Origin: Nonomuraea thailandensis | GTDB taxonomy: Bacteria; Actinomycetota; Actinomycetes; Streptosporangiales; Streptosporangiaceae | Direction of reading: 5' to 3' | Length of the DNA: 64,000 bases | Assembly: GCF_024172165.1 (NCBI RefSeq) | Contig: NZ_JAMZEB010000002.1 | Location: forward strand, 3,183,501 to 3,247,500 | In this document: positions 33,258 through 42,455 of the stretch, one piece after another | How the letters are laid out: every line of letters starts with the position of its first letter | Position numbering within the stretch: the stretch's first letter is position 1 | The notes under the pieces: generated by a model | What the model was told of the DNA's origin: nothing | What the model saw: the letters and a program-made list of their open reading frames with translations, nothing else | Databases searched by the model: none | Translations under genes and position numbers: made by a program

Positions 33258-33627
33258 TCAGAACGGTCTGTTCGTCGGCCAGGGCCAGGAGTCCGGTGCA
33301 CTCAGCTTACGGGCGGGGATGGACCACCGATCCGGCCAGCCGAGGGGATGGCGCATGGTCGCCGATGGTTCGCCGCCCGCCCTGTTGAACGCTGTCATCG
33401 CGGTGATCAAGGCCTGGGCCTCCTGCGGCGTCAGACGCGAGACGATGTCGGCGATCTCCTCGCTGCGGCGCGCGGTGACGTCGTCGACCGGCCGCCGGCC
33501 CTCCGGGGTGAGCCAGCATGAGGATCTCCCGGCGGTTGTGCGGGTTGACCTCGCGCACGATCAGCCCGGCGGCGGCCAGCCGGTCCACCCGGTCCGGCGA
33601 GCGCTCCTTCATGTTGATCAGTTGTAC
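33258..33627 (-). pseudogene. MarR-family regulator remnant, frameshifted
   Basis: On the minus strand one frame reads MKERSPDRVDRLAAAGLIVR then EVNPHNRREIL, the recognition-helix end and wing of a MarR protein. One extra base near 33515 then shifts the frame, and the helix that should follow continues as LTPEGRRPVDDVTARRSEEI and LTPQEAQALITAMTAFNRAG. The N-terminal dimerisation helices are absent. The remaining 33628-33898 interval holds no clear gene. Confidence 0.65.
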
Positions 33628-33898
33628 ACGGTCGGGCGCCGATCGAGCAGCGAGCCGTTGTAGTACGCCAAGGGGATGCAGATGGCGAGCGCGACCAGGC
33701 CGATCAACCGGCGAGCAGGTCGCCGCCAAATATCCTTGCATGGTGTGACCGAGTTTGGGGCGCCGTTGAGCCTCTTTGGCCTTCTTCGTGCCCGTGAACG
33801 TTGCACACGGCAAGGGACTGCTAGGGTCGGCCTCAGGGTGAGCCGGGAAGTCTGGTCGGCGCTGTAGAAGCGCGCCATCAGACCAGGGACGTTTCACC

Positions 33899-34273
33899 AT
33901 GCATTCCGCGAAACCGGGCACTCTCCCTGACGATCCAGACTTCGACATCCGCCTCGACCGGCACGGGGACGTCGTCCTGCTGTCCCTGACAGGGCGGCTC
34001 GACGCCGTGGCCTGCCTGATTCTCAAGCAGTACGTGGTCAACGCGCTCGTGGGCCGGATCCCGCCGTTGCTCGTCATGGACCTCACCCGTCTGACGGCGA
34101 TCGATGAGTGCGGCTGCGACCTTCTTTCGTCGGCCTCCCAGCACGCCAGGGCAGCCGACGGCCGGTTGCTCGTGGTCGATGGGGGAGTGCTGCCCGGTCA
34201 CGCGGTTCATGACATCGAGCTGTTCACGTCGGTCGAGGCCGCGCTCGTCGAGCTCACCGGCTTCCGGCGGTAG
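33899..34273 (+). CDS. STAS-domain anti-sigma-factor-antagonist-like protein
   Basis: A 124-residue single STAS domain. DIRLDRHGDVVLLSLTGRLD opens the sheet, PPLLVMDLTRLTAIDECGCD is the signature loop, and GRLLVVDGG and the FTSVEAALVEL helix close it. In SpoIIAA-type antagonists the signature is D-S/x-S-G with a phosphorylated serine. Here it is D69-E70-C71-G72, so the phospho-acceptor serine is a cysteine. It may be a constitutively active antagonist or a redox-sensitive one. It sits next to a decayed Ser/Thr kinase gene. Confidence 0.75.
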   Translation: MHSAKPGTLPDDPDFDIRLDRHGDVVLLSLTGRLDAVACLILKQYVVNALVGRIPPLLVMDLTRLTAIDECGCDLLSSASQHARAADGRLLVVDGGVLPGHAVHDIELFTSVEAALVELTGFRR

Positions 34274-34287
34274 TGCCTGAGCCGTCA

Positions 34288-35043
34288 TCACGACGCCGCT
34301 CGACCGGCTCGTCGAGCCGGGCGCACCCCTCCTCCAACTCGGCCAGGACGGGCCTGAGGCCAGGGCCGGGAAACAGGCCCAGCCGCTGACGTACACGGTG
34401 GGCGCAGCACCGGCAGCAGGACCACGACGGACACCTGGTCCGCGATCCGCAGACAGAAACGCGCTCTCCTGGCTCCGGCAGCGGATACGCGAAGCCGCCT
34501 GCGGTGAGGATCCGCTCGGCGTGGACGACCTGGCCGGCGTTCGGAGCGAGCCAGACCAGCACGCCGATGCGTTTTTGCCCGGCGGGCCGGACCGGTGCTC
34601 GGCCGCCGTCGATCACGGCCGGGAGCCAGGTGCCGCCGGCCGACGACTTCGCCTTCACCGGGCCCGTCCGCGGGCAGGCTGTCGGTGCCGAACGGCGGAC
34701 GCCCGCTGGCCGCGAAGACCATCGTGCAGCCCCAGGCGAACATGTCGGCCGCTGATCCGGCGTCCTCTCCCGCGAACTGCTCGGGAGCCATGTAGGAGGG
34801 GGTGCCGATCGCCGTCGCGGTGCAGAACGGCGACACCCGTCGGGTGGTGCTGACCTCACGGACGAAGCGCTCCAGCGCCTCCTCGTCCTGCGCGAGGTCG
34901 GCGCGCAGCAGCTTGACCGCGACGCGGGTGCCGGTGGGTGACATGCCGAGGAACACCGTTCCCTGGCCACCCTCGCCGAGTCGCGCGGTGAGCCGGTACT
35001 CGCGCACCCTCTCGGGATCCCCCGGCCGCAGAGGCGCATGCAC
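34288..35043 (-). pseudogene. Ser/Thr protein kinase, catalytic loop deleted
   Basis: The N-lobe is normal: YRLTARLGEGGQGTVFLG with the glycine loop, and VAVKLLRADL with the ATP-binding lysine. After RRVSPFCTA the sequence passes directly to IGTPSYMAPEQFAGE and DMFAWGCTMVFAASGRPPFG, which belong after the activation segment. About 95 residues are gone, including the HRDxKxxN and DFG motifs. Downstream of PPFGTDSLPA the frame also degrades. A working kinase is impossible from this sequence. Confidence 0.8.
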
Positions 35044-35415
35044 TGGTCACCTTGTTCCACGCGAGCCGGGAGCCGACTCCTGAAGACCACCTTTGCGCGC
35101 CGCGCGATGGGGCCCGAGGTTCGCGTGGGTTGCACGCGCACGAGCAACTACCGAGCAGCCATCGATCAGCGAAACGCTTGAGCAATTCGCGGCGCACCAG
35201 CACATCCTGGGCAAAACACCGCGCCAGCGGTCGTACCCCGCCGCACGGGTCGCGTGCCGGAACAAGACAGGTCAACGCGGGCTGATGCCTTGCCGGACCT
35301 CGTTCGCGTCGATTGCCGTAGCGATGTCCCACCTGGCATGGAACGGCCTCCGCTGCGGACAGCGGGGCTGCAGTGCCCCGGCAACGCCGGCGGAGGCCTA
35401 TCTGCTGAAACTTGA
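35044..35415. other. Non-coding or decayed stretch
   Basis: No coding frame here has recognisable protein character on either strand. Short frames exist but show only compositional GC bias. Nothing else was recognised. Confidence 0.4.
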
Positions 35416-35718
35416 TCAGTCGACGCACATCGCCTCGTGGGTGGACTGGAAGACCCATGTGCCGCCACCCGGAGAGGTGTAGATGCCGAAATTCTGATAG
35501 GTCCCAGGGGTGCAGTCGTGGCCGACCGCGAGGACGGCCTGCCGGGCCCGCCGTTCGGCCGCCGCCACCCCTTCCGCGTAGGTGTTGCCCGCCCCCACAA
35601 CAGTGGCGCTGCGGGGAGTGTCATAGCCGTCGGCGTGCGCGGCCACGGGCGTGGTCGCCAGGCCGACCGCCACCGCTGAGACGAGGCCGAACCGGCGGAG
35701 CAAAGTGACTTTTCGCAT
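35416..35718 (-). CDS. Small secreted protein
   Basis: A 100-residue protein with a clear signal peptide (MRKVTLLRRFGLVSAVAVGL then ATTPVAAHA, cleavage near residue 29). The mature part of about 70 residues has two cysteines (HDCTPG and EAMCVD) that could form one disulfide, and a patterned core GGGTWVFQSTHEAMC. The ATG at 35718 follows GTAAGGAGAAGC, an excellent ribosome site. I do not recognise a family. A longer frame upstream lacks protein character. Confidence 0.65.
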   Translation of the reverse strand: MRKVTLLRRFGLVSAVAVGLATTPVAAHADGYDTPRSATVVGAGNTYAEGVAAAERRARQAVLAVGHDCTPGTYQNFGIYTSPGGGTWVFQSTHEAMCVD

Positions 35719-36332
35719 GCTTCTCCTTACAGGGACGGGTATTTGGTCGGTCACCACGAATTCAGTGGCGGCGTTGACCACTTGTCACGAGGATCTGGCG
35801 GCCGTCGCCTCATGACGGAGCACATGGCCAAGGGCACTGCGGAGAATTGCTCATTCGATTGATCTCCGATTTGTTGGGTTGTGCGCTTCGCCTCGCATGC
35901 CGGCTACTGTTCGCCTCCACTCCACCTCGCCGGCCCGAATATCGGCCGGTCCGGTCATGCGACGGCGCTGCCTGGTGGCCCTCGAGTGCCGCCTCGAGAT
36001 CTACAAGCATGCATACTGTGATCGCTGCCAGAATCACTGTCAACGGTTGCGGAAAGGCCCTTTCCGCTGCGAGCTTTCGGACTCCGGGGACGGCAGGATT
36101 TATTCTCGTCCATATTTCGAACTTCGCGCCCGGGCCGGAGCTGAAAGGCTATTGTCACCGTGTCTCTGCCTGGCGAACTTCTGCGCGCGATGCTGAAACT
36201 TTTCGGTCGGACGTGCAGGTTCTGACATGGCAGGTTCGGCCAGCGTGCACCGGCATTGATGAAAGTTTCATCGGCGCATCTCTGTAAACATTGGGCATTC
36301 CGGTCGGACAGCCCTTCGCCCCTCAGAGAAGG
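35719..36332. other. Long gap without a recognisable gene
   Basis: This 614-base stretch is somewhat richer in A and T than its surroundings and contains several short open frames on both strands, none with a motif or ribosome site I can support. It could hold decayed DNA or a foreign insertion. Confidence 0.4.
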
Positions 36333-36548
36333 ATGCGAATGCGCAGCCGACTATCGCAGTTCCGTGTCATGACCGGGATGGCCGGCTTGCCGGCCGTGTT
36401 CGCCGGCACCGCCGTACCGGCCCAGGATGCCACCAGCTTGGCGACCACCGCAGTCTCCGGCGGGTCCGGACCACTCGCCGGCGATCCAGCCCGTCATCCC
36501 GGAGAGCCCTACAGGGAGCTTCACCTGCTGACCAGGCCGATTGCATGA
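36333..36548 (+). CDS. Short secreted hypothetical, possibly truncated
   Basis: A 71-residue frame with an N-terminal basic and hydrophobic stretch (MRMRSRLSQFRVMTGMAGLP then AVFAGTAVPA) resembling a signal peptide, preceded by GAGAAGG. The remainder is low complexity and ends abruptly (YRELHLLTRPIA) where an integrase scrap starts. It may be the 5' end of a secreted protein cut by recombination. Confidence 0.35.
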   Translation: MRMRSRLSQFRVMTGMAGLPAVFAGTAVPAQDATSLATTAVSGGSGPLAGDPARHPGEPYRELHLLTRPIA

Positions 36549-36680
36549 CCTCCGCCACGGCGCGGCGACACGGTCCCTGGCGGCTGGAACGATTGAGGTC
36601 GCTCGGTGCCGCCGGATGTTGATTCGTATGGGCTGTGATCGGGATTCTTCCCGCCAGTGTGTCGGCCAGTGTCGCCGTCT
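36541..36680 (+). mobile_element. Phage-type integrase scrap
   Basis: The frame reads LHDLRHGAATRSLAAGTIEV. This matches the H-x-L-R-H box of tyrosine recombinases (RLHDLRHGAATLSLAAG in actinophage integrases). The downstream GH and Tyr boxes are not recognisable. It is a second, independent integrase relic in the window. Confidence 0.55.
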
Positions 36681-36995
36681 GTCGGGCTGTATCGCGTACA
36701 CGCGAGCAACCATCGAGCGATCAGCCCATCGAGCAGTGCCCGGCCGGCTGTTTTTTCGCGGCGACGTCTCGGGCGGCGGGCTCCCATCGCAGACCCGGAG
36801 GTGCGGCTCGCAGAGACCGCTGTTCGTGGCCGGCGTCCGGACGCCGTCGCGGCGTCGCCGCCGGTCAGCCAGTGCGCCGTGGACGTTCTGGACGATCGGG
36901 CGCTGCCGGTCGTCCAGCGGGCGGTCCAGGCAACCGGCCGGGCCACCTGCCCTCCAGCAGGACGGGGCCCGGCCGTCCTGGCCGCGCACCTGCCG
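36681..36995. other. Gap without a recognisable gene
   Basis: Open frames are present in several registers but none shows a domain, and the region probably continues the decayed element to its left. It ends at the 3' end of the MMPL gene. Confidence 0.35.
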
Positions 36996-39518
36996 TCAGC
37001 GTGCGGCGGTCTCAGGGACCCGTGCCGGCGCAGGCTGGTGGTGACGTTCCAGTTTGGCGCCCTCGACGTCCACGTCAGGCAGGATCCGGTCGAGCCAGCG
37101 CGGCAGCCACCACGCCTTGTCGCCCGCCAGGTGCATGACCGCCGGAATGATCAGCATGCGTACGACGAAGGCGTCGACGAGCACGCCGAAGGCCAGGGCG
37201 AAGCCGACCGGCCGGATCATCGTCATGTGGGAGAACATGAATCCGCCGAAGACCGAGATCATGATGACCGCGGCGGCGGTGACGACGGCCCTTCCCGCCC
37301 GTACGCCCTCGGTGACCGCCTGCCGGGCGGGAGCGCCGTGCGCGTAGGCCTCACGCATCCCTGAGGTGAGGAAGAGCTGGTAGTCCATGGCGAGCCCGAA
37401 CAGGATGCCCACGAGCAGGGTCGGCAGGAAGTTGAGGATCGGCGCGGGATCGGTGACGCCGAAGACGCTGCCGAGCCAGCCCCACTGGTAGACGGCCGTG
37501 ACGCCGCCGAGCGCCGCGAACAGCGACAGGACGAAGCCGCCCGTGGCGATGAGGGGCACCAGGATCGAGCGGAACACGACGATCAGGATGAGCAGCGACA
37601 GGCCGACCACGACCGCGAGGTAGGCCGGCAGGGCGTCGGCGAGCTTCTCTGAGATGTCGAGGTTGGCGCTGGCGCTGCCCGCGACCGAAAGGGAGACGTC
37701 GCCGGAGCCGAGATCGAGGGCGCGGCCGCGCAGGTCGTGGACCAGGTCCTCGGTGGACTCCGAGGTCGGCCCGCCGGTCGGGACGACCTGGAAGACCAGG
37801 ACGGTGCCCTGGTCGTTGGCGCCGATGGGGGCGACCGCGGTGACCCCGTCGACGTCCATGAGCTGCTTGCCGAGGTCGGCCTGGGCCGGCGTGAGATCGT
37901 CGCCGGTCACGCCGCGATCGAGGTCGGCGACGACGATCAGGGGCCCGTTGGCGCCGGCGCCGAACTTCTCGGTGATGGCGGTGTAGGCGCGGTACTGCGT
38001 GGAGTCGGCGGCCTCGGACGCGCCGGTGGGCAGGCCGAGGCGCATCGAGGCGGCGGGCAGCGCGATGAGGGCCAGCGCGCCGACGCCGATCACGATCCGC
38101 AGGACGGCACTGCCGAAGCCCATCGGCTGTACGTGCTTCGGCGCCGCCAGAGGCTCGCCGTGCCCGGTGGCGTCCGAGGCGGCCTTCCTGTCGCGCCGGG
38201 GGAGCAGCCGGTGCCCGAGCAGGCCGAGCAGTGCCGGGGTCATGGTCACGGTGAGGAGCACCGCGACGGCGATGGCGACGGCGCCGACGGTGCCCATCAG
38301 CGCGAGGAACGGGATGCCGGTGATGTTGAGTGCCAGCAGCGCGATGAGCACGGTGCTGCCCGCGAAGACCACGGCGTTGCCGCTGGTGCCGTTGGCCAGC
38401 CCGATCGACTCCTGCACGGGCATGCCCGCCTTCAGCTGGCGGCGGTGGCGGTGCAGGATGAACAGGGCGTAGTCGATGCCGACGGCCAGGCCGAGCATGG
38501 CGCCCAGGATGGGCGTCACCGACGTCATCTCGATGGTGCCGGACAGCGCCATGGCTCCCGCGACGGCCACGCCCACGCCGAAGAGCGCGTTGAGGATCGG
38601 CAGCCCGGCGGCCACCAGGGTGCCGGTCATGATGATGAGCACGAGGGCCGCGACGATGAGGCCGACCGCCTCGCCGACGCCTCCGAGCTGGATCTCGCCC
38701 TGCGCGATCTCGGCGGAGTAGTCGGCGGTGACGCTTTCGGGAAGAGCCGCGTCGAGGGTCTCGGTGACGGCCTTCTTGGTCTCCGGCGTGATCTCCTGCT
38801 GCGGCAGGTCGAAGACGACGGTCGCGGTCGCGGTCGAGCCGTCGGAGGAGACCGTACGGATGCCATCCGCGATGGTCAGCAGGTCGCGCCCGACGAGCAG
38901 CTGCTGCTCGGACTTCTCCAGGGTGGCGCTCTGCTCGTCGAGCTCGGCCTGCTGCTTGTCGAGCTGGGCGAGGGTCGCCTTGAGCCGGGTCAGGGTCGCC
39001 TTGAGCTGCGGGTTCTGACCGGCCTGCTCGATGCCGGCCTCGGTCTGCTCGATGCCCGCCTCGGTCTGCGTACGGGCCTGGTCGAGCCGCTTGCGTCCCT
39101 TGTCGAGCTGGTCGCGGCCGTTGTCGACCTGCGCCAGACCATCCGCGATCTTCTTCGCCTGCTCCGCGCGCGCGTCGGCGGAGGTGAACGGATCGGCCAC
39201 CTGGTCGACGCCGTCCAGGTCGGCGACCTTCTTCAGCGCGGCGCTGACGCTCTCGCGCTGGTCGGCCGTGAGCTCCGTACCGTTCCTGGAGTGGAGGACG
39301 ACCTGGCCGGTGCCGCCGCTGGCCACCGGCAGCTCGGTCTTGAGCCGGTCGGTTACCTGTGCCGTGGGCGTGCCGGGGATGGTCATCGTCGAGCTCATGG
39401 TCCCGCCGAAGGCCAGGAAGGCTCCGACGGCCAGACCGAGCACGACGACCCAGACGGCGATCACCCACCAGGCCCGCCGGGCGGTGAACCGGCCCAGCCG
39501 GTACAGCAGTTCGGCCAT
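36996..39518 (-). CDS. MMPL-family RND transporter
   Basis: An 840-residue inner-membrane exporter with the twofold RND plan. TM1 is at residues 15-37 (ARRAWWVIAVWVVVLGLAVG). A large extracytoplasmic loop follows, with a long coiled coil of leucine- and glutamine-rich repeats (about 115-210: GIEQTEAGIEQAGQNPQLKA). Then come TM2-6 with the conserved GLAVGIDYALFILHRHR, a second loop, and TM7-12 with ILFGLAMDYQLFL. MMPL proteins export lipids or drugs. The gene is divergent from a TetR regulator across TATCCG repeats, so drug- or lipid-responsive repression is likely. Confidence 0.9.
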   Translation of the reverse strand: MAELLYRLGRFTARRAWWVIAVWVVVLGLAVGAFLAFGGTMSSTMTIPGTPTAQVTDRLKTELPVASGGTGQVVLHSRNGTELTADQRESVSAALKKVADLDGVDQVADPFTSADARAEQAKKIADGLAQVDNGRDQLDKGRKRLDQARTQTEAGIEQTEAGIEQAGQNPQLKATLTRLKATLAQLDKQQAELDEQSATLEKSEQQLLVGRDLLTIADGIRTVSSDGSTATATVVFDLPQQEITPETKKAVTETLDAALPESVTADYSAEIAQGEIQLGGVGEAVGLIVAALVLIIMTGTLVAAGLPILNALFGVGVAVAGAMALSGTIEMTSVTPILGAMLGLAVGIDYALFILHRHRRQLKAGMPVQESIGLANGTSGNAVVFAGSTVLIALLALNITGIPFLALMGTVGAVAIAVAVLLTVTMTPALLGLLGHRLLPRRDRKAASDATGHGEPLAAPKHVQPMGFGSAVLRIVIGVGALALIALPAASMRLGLPTGASEAADSTQYRAYTAITEKFGAGANGPLIVVADLDRGVTGDDLTPAQADLGKQLMDVDGVTAVAPIGANDQGTVLVFQVVPTGGPTSESTEDLVHDLRGRALDLGSGDVSLSVAGSASANLDISEKLADALPAYLAVVVGLSLLILIVVFRSILVPLIATGGFVLSLFAALGGVTAVYQWGWLGSVFGVTDPAPILNFLPTLLVGILFGLAMDYQLFLTSGMREAYAHGAPARQAVTEGVRAGRAVVTAAAVIMISVFGGFMFSHMTMIRPVGFALAFGVLVDAFVVRMLIIPAVMHLAGDKAWWLPRWLDRILPDVDVEGAKLERHHQPAPARVPETAAR

Positions 39519-39560
39519 CGTGCACTCGCTTTCTGCTTCTGACGTGGGACTTCAAGTAAC

Positions 39561-39617
39561 CGGATAGGGCTTATCCGATTCCGCAGTCTAGTGAGAAGTG
39601 GATAGCTCGCATCCGCT
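39561..39617. promoter_or_regulatory. Repeated TATCCG dyads, probable TetR operators
   Basis: CGGATA-GGGCT-TATCCG (39561-39577) is a perfect dyad. A looser second one, GTGGAT-AGCTCGC-ATCCGC, occupies 39599-39617, and a further half-site, CTATCCGC, lies near 39654. All fall between the divergent MMPL and TetR genes. Confidence 0.65.
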
Positions 39618-39680
39618 TCTGTCGGGTCGGCGGGCTGTGATGTTGATCCCATCTATCCGCTTGGGGGTACGCTTCGAGGC

Positions 39681-40355
39681 GTGACACCGCGACCCGCCTC
39701 CGCCCATGAGCCGGCGCGGCGCGGCACCCTGCGCCGGGACGCGGAGCGCAACCGGGACCGCATCGTGCGCGCCGCGCAGGAACTGTTCGCCGAGCGCGGC
39801 CTCACCGTCGGCTTCAACGAGGTCGCCCACCACGCCGGTGTGGGCGTCGGCACCGTGTACCGGCGCTTCACCGACAAGGAAGAGCTCATCCACGCGGCGC
39901 TGGAGGAGCCGCTGGGTCAGCTGGCGGAGGTCGCGAGGCGTGCGGGTGAGGCCGAACGGGCCTGGGACGGCCTCGAACTCCTCCTGGGAAGCATCACCGA
40001 ACTGCTGGTGGACAACCTCGGGCTGCGCGACGTGGCGCTCGGCGGCGGCGGATGGCGGCTCGGCCGGCCCACCGTCGAACGCGTCGCTGAGGTCCTGAGG
40101 CACCTGCTCGACCGGGCGCGGGCCGAGGGCGACCTGCGCGACGACGTCGCCGGTGACGACGTGATGATGATCCTGTGGCTGGTGACCGACCTGGCGCAGC
40201 ACTCCGTCCAGGTCCGTCCGCGGCTGTACCGCCGCTATCTGCAGGTCCTGCTCGACGGGCTGCGAGCATCGCCAGGCAGGATGCCGTTGGTGGAGAAGCC
40301 CACCGAGCAGCAGGTGCTGACGATCTGCCGGCGGTGGGCCGGCGCGCCCCTCTGA
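39681..40355 (+). CDS. TetR/AcrR-family regulator
   Basis: A 224-residue repressor. The DNA-binding domain covers about residues 19-70: RDRIVRAAQELFAERGL, FNEVAHHAGVGVGTVYRRFT, then DKEELIHAAL. The C-terminal ligand domain is helical. The GTG start at 39681 is close after the operator-like repeats. It almost certainly controls the divergent MMPL transporter and itself. The 40356-40618 gap after it contains nothing recognisable. Confidence 0.88.
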   Translation: MTPRPASAHEPARRGTLRRDAERNRDRIVRAAQELFAERGLTVGFNEVAHHAGVGVGTVYRRFTDKEELIHAALEEPLGQLAEVARRAGEAERAWDGLELLLGSITELLVDNLGLRDVALGGGGWRLGRPTVERVAEVLRHLLDRARAEGDLRDDVAGDDVMMILWLVTDLAQHSVQVRPRLYRRYLQVLLDGLRASPGRMPLVEKPTEQQVLTICRRWAGAPL

Positions 40356-40618
40356 CGGGCCGAGTCAGGTCCGGGCCTGCATGTCGAGTGCTTGCCTGCA
40401 GCCGGGTCACGGCCGGCCGTTGCCGTGCTGCTGGTTCCGACGGTCAACGCTGCCGCTGCCCCGAGCGGGTGAACAGCGATCCCGACTGCCCGGTGATCAG
40501 AACGACCAGAGCTCTGCAACGAGAGATTGTCTCGCACGGTTCTGTGGGAGCCCCCGGACTGAGGCGTCCGGGGCGACCCGACCGCGCGCACCCGCAGTGA
40601 GGAAGATCGCGGCGGGCT

Positions 40619-41353
40619 TCAGAGGCCGACGCCGCCAGTGGCATCGATCACCCTCCCCGTCATCCATCGAGCATCGTCAGAGGCCAGGAAGCCGACAATG
40701 TCGGCGATGTCCTCCGGCTGTCCGAGCCGGCCGAGGGCGGCCAGCGACACGGCGTGCGCCTCGGCTTCGGGGTTGTCCCGGAACCACCCATAGGTGTCCA
40801 CGATGCCGGGCGCCACGGAGTTCGCCGTGATCCCGCGCTCGCCCAGAGCCTTGGCGAGGTTGAGGGTGAAGTTGTCCAACGCGGCCTTGGTGGGTCCGTA
40901 GGCGATCAAGTCGGGCAACGCCAGCCTGGCCGTGCCGGCGGAGATGTTGATGATCCGCCCGCCGTCACGCAGCCGCCGGAGCCCTTCCTGGACGACGAAG
41001 AACGGCGCGCGGACGTTGACGGCGAAGATCTGGTCGAACTCCGCCTCGGTCAACGAGGCCAGGTCGCTGCTGCGGGTGATGCCGGCGTTGTTCACGATGA
41101 TGTCCACGGCGCCGCTGGTCAGCGGGTGGGCGTCGAAGGCCTGCCACAGCGCGGTGGCGTCCCCGTGGACACCGAACGTTGCCTGGATGGCGAACGCGTG
41201 ACCGGGGCCGATCCGCATGACGACCTCTTCGGCCGCGTCCTTGTCATGCGAGTAGGTGATCGCGACGGTGAACCCGTCGCGGCCGAGCCGTTCTGCGATG
41301 GCCCGGCCGATGCCTCGGCTGCCCCCGGTGACCAGTGCGATCTTGCTGCCCAC
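40619..41353 (-). CDS. Short-chain dehydrogenase/reductase
   Basis: A 244-residue classical SDR that begins KIALVTGGSRGIGRAIAERL with the TGxxxGIG motif, then DIIVNNAGI, the catalytic Ser in IINISAGTA, and Tyr and Lys in YGPTKAAL. It ends with the C-terminal VIDATGGVGL. The cofactor loop after the second strand (TYSHDKDAA) favours NADP. It reads in the same direction as the aldo-keto reductase, separated by about 50 bases from the end of that gene, and probably shares its TetR-controlled promoter. Confidence 0.87.
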   Translation of the reverse strand: MGSKIALVTGGSRGIGRAIAERLGRDGFTVAITYSHDKDAAEEVVMRIGPGHAFAIQATFGVHGDATALWQAFDAHPLTSGAVDIIVNNAGITRSSDLASLTEAEFDQIFAVNVRAPFFVVQEGLRRLRDGGRIINISAGTARLALPDLIAYGPTKAALDNFTLNLAKALGERGITANSVAPGIVDTYGWFRDNPEAEAHAVSLAALGRLGQPEDIADIVGFLASDDARWMTGRVIDATGGVGL

Positions 41354-41401
41354 AGTGCTTCTCCTAGGTGTTGAGCGATGACGGAAGGGGGTACGCGAGG
41401 G

Positions 41402-42376
41402 TCAGTCCCAGGACGGCTGCAGCGTCTCCGGGTAGCGGGCGCCGTAGCCGCCGTGTGGCAGGATCTCGGCGATGCGCGCCAGGTCGGAGGAGTCGAGCGT
41501 GAGGTCGGCCGCCGCGACGTTCTCCTCCAGCCGCCTGACGTTACGGGTGCCGGGGATCGGCACGATGTCGTCGCCCTGGGCGAGCAGCCACGCCAGGGCG
41601 AGCTGTGCCACGGTGGCACCCTTGGCGGCGGCCAGCTCGGCCAGCCGTTCAGTGGCCTCCAGGTTCTTGTCGTAGTTGCCGGGCTGGAACCGGGCGTCGA
41701 AGCTGCGCATGTCGGTGGAGTCGTACTCGGCGCCGGGCTTGGCCTGCCCGGTGAGGAACCCCCTGCCGAGTGGCGAGTACGCCACGAATCCGATCCCGAG
41801 CTCGCGCAGGACCGGCAACAGCACCTCGACGTCGCGCTCGAACAGCGAGTATTCGGTCTGCAGCACCGAGACGGGATGCACCGCATGCGCCCGTCGAACG
41901 GTGTTCGGACCGGCCTCGCTCAGGCCGAAGTAGCGCGCCTTCCCGGCCGCAACGAGCTCCTGGACGGTGCCCGCCACGTCCTCGATCGGCACGGCCGGGT
42001 CGACGCGGTGCTGGTAGAGCACGTCGATGACGTCCACGCCCAGGTAGCGAAGGCTGTTGTCGACCACCTCGCGGATGCGCTCCGGACGGCTGTCGAAGCG
42101 GCTCGCGCGGGTGCCGGTGAAGTCGAAGCCGAACTTGGTGGCGAGGACGACCTCGTCGCGGACGGGCGCCAGCGCCGCGCCGACGATCCGCTCGTTCTCC
42201 CCCCGGCCGTACAGCTCGGCCGTGTCGAAGAAGGTCACGCCCAGCTCGTGGGCGCGCCGGATGGTGGCGATCGCTTCGTTCTCGTCGGACGGCCCGTAGG
42301 CCAGGGAGATGCCCATCGCGCCGTAGCCCAGCGCCGACACCGCCAGTCCCCGCTGCCCCAGGACTCGCTCACGCAT
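41402..42376 (-). CDS. Aldo/keto reductase
   Basis: A 324-residue TIM-barrel reductase from ATG 42376 (MRERVLGQRGLAVSALGYG). Catalytic residues are Asp in FFDTAELYG, the Tyr in the same motif, Lys in VVLATKFGFD and His in VLYQHRVDP. The NADPH pocket is GTRNVRRLEENV near the end. The residues upstream to 42472 overlap the operator and are unlikely to be translated. It is the first gene of a unit with the SDR and is divergent from a TetR gene, a common aldehyde/ketone-stress arrangement. Confidence 0.88.
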   Translation of the reverse strand: MRERVLGQRGLAVSALGYGAMGISLAYGPSDENEAIATIRRAHELGVTFFDTAELYGRGENERIVGAALAPVRDEVVLATKFGFDFTGTRASRFDSRPERIREVVDNSLRYLGVDVIDVLYQHRVDPAVPIEDVAGTVQELVAAGKARYFGLSEAGPNTVRRAHAVHPVSVLQTEYSLFERDVEVLLPVLRELGIGFVAYSPLGRGFLTGQAKPGAEYDSTDMRSFDARFQPGNYDKNLEATERLAELAAAKGATVAQLALAWLLAQGDDIVPIPGTRNVRRLEENVAAADLTLDSSDLARIAEILPHGGYGARYPETLQPSWD

Positions 42377-42391
42377 CTTCGCTCCTCTCGA

Positions 42392-42411
42392 TGTTAGAGG
42401 GCTCTTACATT
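42392..42411. promoter_or_regulatory. Palindromic TetR operator between aldo-keto reductase and TetR genes
   Basis: ATGTTAGAG-GG-CTCTTACAT is a dyad with eight of nine positions matching per arm. It lies 15 bases before the aldo-keto reductase start and 45 bases before the TetR start. Confidence 0.75.
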
Positions 42412-42455
42412 GCGGGAGACTACTCCACACCCGGAGAAGAGGAAAATGGTCTGTC

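Noticed and set aside
33628..33898. Minus-strand frame ending LIGLVALAICIPLAYYNGSL, looking like a membrane helix
   Set aside because: Only one short hydrophobic run without start, ribosome site or neighbours. Too little to call a gene.
37351..39555. 734-codon frame overlapping the MMPL gene on the same strand
   Set aside because: An arginine-rich alternate frame of the transporter. The MMPL frame has clear helices and motifs.
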